Shown here: positions 5,308 to 7,561 of the stretch, in pieces
Numbering within the stretch: the stretch's first letter is position 1
Layout of the letters: each line of letters opens with the position of its first letter
Origin: an uncultured Collinsella sp.
GTDB taxonomy: Bacteria; Actinomycetota; Coriobacteriia; Coriobacteriales; Coriobacteriaceae
Length of the DNA: 7,561 bases
Direction of reading: 5' to 3'
Assembly: GCA_902495085.1 (NCBI GenBank)
Contig: CABUWA010000091.1
Coordinates: forward strand, 1 to 7,561
Made by a program: the position numbers and the translations under genes
Notes under the pieces: generated by a model
Seen by the model: the letters and a program-made list of their open reading frames with translations, nothing else
What the model was told of the DNA's origin: nothing
The model's database searches: none

Positions 5308-5394
5308 TGGTGCGGGCGAAAGGACTTGAACCTTCATGGGGTTGCCCCCATACGGACCTGAACCGTACGCGTCTGCCAATTCCGCCACGCCCGC
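5308..5394 (-). tRNA. tRNA-Leu (anticodon CAG)
   Basis: The minus strand folds as a class II tRNA of 87 nt including an encoded CCA. The acceptor stem is GCGGGCG/CGCCCGC. The anticodon stem TACGG/CCGTA encloses TTCAGGT, giving anticodon CAG, which reads CUG. The long variable arm TGGGG-GCAA-CCCCA is typical of leucine tRNAs. The T arm is GAAGG/CCTTT around TTCAAGT, and the discriminator is A. It has its own promoter and terminator. Its last 26 bases recur 189 bp downstream. Confidence 0.97.
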
Positions 5395-5405
5395 GTGCAG
5401 GAATT

Positions 5406-5434
5406 AGAATAACGGAGCGCCATCGCGAACGCAA
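5406..5434 (-). promoter_or_regulatory. Promoter of tRNA-Leu
   Basis: On the minus strand -35 TTGCGT (5429-5434) and -10 TATTCT (5406-5411) are separated by the ideal 17 nt. The -10 ends 11 nt before the mature tRNA. It lies just beyond the tatD stop codon, so the tRNA can be transcribed independently of the rsmA-tatD unit. Confidence 0.7.
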
Positions 5435-5437
5435 GAA

Positions 5438-6355
5438 CTATTTTTGAAAAAGTTTGCAGGTATTTTCCCAAGCTGCTCGCGCGATTGCCTCAGCATCCTC
5501 GCCGGTACGATCGACACGGTCGTTGACCAGCGTGTTTGCCGTAATGGAGATCATTGCCGGCTCGCATTCAAGACCGCGGATGGGCTCCGGAGCCATATAC
5601 GGGCAATCCGTCTCGAACAAAATTCGATCGAGTGGGGTTGCCGCAAATGCCTCGCGCACGTCGTCGTTGCGCTTAAAGGTGGCCGCACCACCATAGGCGA
5701 TATAGCAGCCCAGCTCCACAAAGCGCTCCATCGTGGCGCGGTCCTCGCCAAAGCAGTGCAGCACACAACCGGCCTGGGGCACGCCCACCTCACGAAGCAC
5801 GTTATAGGCGTCCACGTGCGAGGTTCGCTCATGGTCCGTGTCCTCGTGACGCAGATGCAGCTCCACCGGCACGTTACGGCACACGGCAAGCTCGAGCTGA
5901 CGCGCCATGCAGTCAATCTGCACGTTATGGGGTGCCGGCGCGATATCGTCGTCATAGTCCATGTGGTAGTCCAGGCCGATTTCGCCAATACCAGCGCATA
6001 AGGGATCATCGAGTGCGGCAACGACCTGTGCGTGAACGTCGTCGGTATAGTCCGGCGCGCCATACGGATGCACGCCGGCAAGATACTTGATCTGCGGGAT
6101 ATCCTGCATCGGCAGAATCTCGCGCGTCAGCCAGTCGCTATAGTCCGTCACGCTGCGTTTGTCAGCGATGGGGTCGAACATCGTCACCAACAGGTCGACG
6201 CCCGCCGCCTTGGCACGCACGAGCGTCTCAGGCACATCCTTGCCCCAGAACGAAAGCAGATGCGCATGCGTGTCGGCAAGCGGTGCCAAGGGCACGGGGC
6301 AGGCGACCGTCTTCTTTTTCTTGGTAAACGTCACGCGTGCGGCATTAGGCATCAT
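5438..6355 (-). CDS. tatD: TatD-family metal-dependent hydrolase
   Basis: TatD proteins are cytoplasmic metal-dependent hydrolases of the amidohydrolase superfamily with DNase or 3'-exonuclease activity in studied members. The metal-site motifs appear in order: ADTHAH (27-32), GIGEIGLDYH (122-131, metal-bridging E125), ELHLRH (165-170), VLHCFG (198-203) and LFETDCPYMAPEP (246-258). The usual HCFSG is here HCFGE. At 305 aa it is longer than the common 255-265, mainly through an N-terminal extension of about 26 residues with a KKKK run. The start at 6355 has AGGAG about 7 nt upstream and lies inside the end of rsmA, overlapping it by 11 nt, so the two are translationally coupled; a second ATG codon follows directly. 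Assignment to the family is secure, the exact substrate is not. Confidence 0.92.
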   Translation of the reverse strand: MMPNAARVTFTKKKKTVACPVPLAPLADTHAHLLSFWGKDVPETLVRAKAAGVDLLVTMFDPIADKRSVTDYSDWLTREILPMQDIPQIKYLAGVHPYGAPDYTDDVHAQVVAALDDPLCAGIGEIGLDYHMDYDDDIAPAPHNVQIDCMARQLELAVCRNVPVELHLRHEDTDHERTSHVDAYNVLREVGVPQAGCVLHCFGEDRATMERFVELGCYIAYGGAATFKRNDDVREAFAATPLDRILFETDCPYMAPEPIRGLECEPAMISITANTLVNDRVDRTGEDAEAIARAAWENTCKLFQK

Positions 6356-7205
6356 GGATTAGCTCCTGGGCCAGGCGGACAAAGTCGGCAACATCAAGCG
6401 TCTCGGCGCGCGTGGTGGGTGCGATACCGCAAGCCTCAAAAGCGGCATCGAGCACGTCCTTGGCAAAGCCGTTGGCGCTCATGGAATTGCGGATGGTCTT
6501 GCGACGCTGGGCAAATGCGGCATCAATCACGCGAGCCACAAAGTCGCGATCGAGCCCTTCGGGCACCACGCCGTCAACACGGTCGATACGCACGACGGCC
6601 GAGTCCACGTGCGGCGCCGGCATAAAGCAACGCGGCGGCACCTCAAAGCGACCCGTCACCTGCGCATACAGGCCAAGCTTTGCCGTATAGCCGCCATAGG
6701 TCTTGTTGCCCGGCACTGCGGCAATGCGATCGGCAACCTCCTTTTGCACCATGACGACGGCGCGCTTGAGCGCGGGCATCGTCTGGAAGAACTGCAGGAT
6801 GATTGTCGCCGCCACGTTATAGGGCAAGTTCGCGACAAATACCGTGGGCTCGCCGCCGGCGGCCTGCTCAATCTGCTCCGGGCCCACCTTAAGCGCGTCG
6901 CCCATGATAAAGCGGAAGTTGGCATAGTCGGCGGCGTGGGCGTCAAGCACCGGCTCAAGCTCGGGATCGGCCTCGATCGACGTAACGCACGCCGCCTCCT
7001 GCAGCAACGCAAGTGTCAACGTACCGCAACCCGGACCCACCTCGAGTACGCGCTCGTCACCTGCAAGCTCGGCAAGCTCGCAGATACGCTCGATCACATG
7101 ATTGTCGATTAGAAAGTTCTGGCCCAGGCGATGCTTGGTCGCAAGGCCAAACTCCTCTAGCAGCTCCCTGGTGGCCGTGGGGTTTGCCAAAGGCGAAGTT
7201 GTCAT
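6345..7205 (-). CDS. rsmA: 16S rRNA A1518/A1519 dimethyltransferase
   Basis: RsmA (KsgA) adds four methyl groups from SAM to two adjacent adenines in the 3'-terminal hairpin of 16S rRNA late in 30S assembly; its loss gives kasugamycin resistance. The product is 286 aa, a normal length. HRLGQNFLID (25-34) is the family's N-terminal signature. EVGPGCGTLT (55-64) is the SAM-binding motif I, NLPYN (126-130) is the catalytic motif IV for adenine N6, and CFMPAPHVDSAVVRI (193-207) marks the C-terminal part. The ATG at 7205 has a strong AAGGAGG 5-6 nt upstream. It follows metG across a terminator-like hairpin and overlaps tatD, a variant of the common metG-tatD-rsmA neighbourhood; no rnmV lies between them here. 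Confidence 0.97.
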   Translation of the reverse strand: MTTSPLANPTATRELLEEFGLATKHRLGQNFLIDNHVIERICELAELAGDERVLEVGPGCGTLTLALLQEAACVTSIEADPELEPVLDAHAADYANFRFIMGDALKVGPEQIEQAAGGEPTVFVANLPYNVAATIILQFFQTMPALKRAVVMVQKEVADRIAAVPGNKTYGGYTAKLGLYAQVTGRFEVPPRCFMPAPHVDSAVVRIDRVDGVVPEGLDRDFVARVIDAAFAQRRKTIRNSMSANGFAKDVLDAAFEACGIAPTTRAETLDVADFVRLAQELIHDA

Positions 7206-7237
7206 GGTTGCCTCCTTAGCATGATGGCGGCGTCTTG

Positions 7238-7273
7238 AAACAAAAGGGCATGGACCGTGGTGGCCATGCCCTT
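7238..7273 (-). terminator. Terminator or leader hairpin between metG and rsmA
   Basis: On the minus strand a 10-bp perfect stem, AAGGGCATGG/CCATGCCCTT, encloses a 10-nt loop and runs into TTTTGTTT. It lies 43 nt after the metG stop. Only 32 nt separate its tail from the rsmA start, too little for a full promoter plus leader, so rsmA must be reached by readthrough or from a promoter upstream of the hairpin. Confidence 0.8.
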
Positions 7274-7315
7274 ACATCTAAACAGCAAATTGCCGATATG
7301 GCGCTCGCGCGGTCT

Positions 7316-7561
7316 CTACGCCAGACGCGGGAACAGCGGATCGCCCTTCTCGACGGGCTGACCGCCGGCAAGCAGGCCCCAAGCGCAAATGCCCTTGAGG
7401 TCGTCGCTCGCGGCCTCGTCCTCGCAGGACAGGCGGCGCAGAGCCTCGGCAGAAGTCTGGGGCATGAGCGGCATCAGCAGGTGAGCGGCAATGCGGATGG
7501 CCTCGAGCAGGTTGTAGATCACAAACGCCAGCTCGTCAGCCTTGGCCTCGTCCTTGGCAAG
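7316..7561 (-). CDS. metG: Methionyl-tRNA synthetase, C-terminal part (partial)
   Basis: The frame is open to the window edge, so the start lies outside; 81 C-terminal residues are visible. The beginning LAKDEAKADELAFVIYNLLE and the run AIRIAAHLLMPLMPQTSAEA match the helical anticodon-binding domain of MetRS. The closing WGLLAGGQPVEKGDPLFPRLA is the typical end of a MetRS lacking the C-terminal Trbp111-like extension. The enzyme charges initiator and elongator tRNA-Met. An internal GTG at 7522 could be mistaken for a start, but the reading frame and homology-like pattern continue upstream of it. Not all of the gene can be judged from here. Confidence 0.9.
   Translation of the reverse strand, partial: LAKDEAKADELAFVIYNLLEAIRIAAHLLMPLMPQTSAEALRRLSCEDEAASDDLKGICAWGLLAGGQPVEKGDPLFPRLA

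Noticed and set aside
4979..5329. 116-codon plus-strand frame across the tRNA-Leu duplication
   Set aside because: It reads through two terminators and into the tRNA gene, and its peptide repeat is just the duplicated non-coding DNA.
1..7561. CRISPR array, prophage genes or a toxin-antitoxin pair
   Set aside because: No regularly spaced repeats and no integrase, structural, toxin or antitoxin proteins are visible; the repeats found are inverted or two-copy only.

Overview
The window looks like chromosomal DNA of a high-GC Coriobacteriia actinobacterium, most likely Collinsella or a close relative. This is inferred from codon use, the style of the proteins and the intergenic repeats; no search was run. 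Almost everything lies on the minus strand and is housekeeping: translation, rRNA modification and proline synthesis.

Layout from high to low coordinates, which is the direction of transcription for the minus-strand genes: the 3' end of metG (methionyl-tRNA synthetase) runs off the window edge and is followed by a hairpin terminator. Next come rsmA and tatD, which overlap by 11 nt, then a tRNA-Leu(CAG) with its own promoter and terminator. A gene-poor stretch of about 700 bp (roughly 4731-5437) follows. It holds a duplicated tRNA-Leu 3' end plus terminator, a GC-rich hairpin spacer with a possible tRNA 3' remnant, and a MITE-like element of about 219 bp with 30-bp terminal inverted repeats. 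Below it lies a compact group: an SPFH/band-7 membrane protein, rlmH (GTG start, 6 nt gap) and proC. proC and a tiny plus-strand gene (57 aa, one membrane helix) converge on a palindromic element of about 160 bp that contains a 17-bp perfect hairpin and fills the gap between the two stop codons.

The tiny membrane-protein gene and serS (seryl-tRNA synthetase, minus) diverge from a short intergenic region whose candidate -10 elements share one perfect palindrome. serS ends at a UUCG-type terminator. Beyond it lie an unrecognised 125-aa gene and a tRNA-Arg(ACG) with a GNRA-type terminator at the window start.

No phage, CRISPR, toxin-antitoxin or biosynthetic cluster is visible. The less ordinary content is in the intergenic DNA: two different inverted-repeat elements, a duplicated tRNA end, and a 57-aa membrane protein that is easy to miss.
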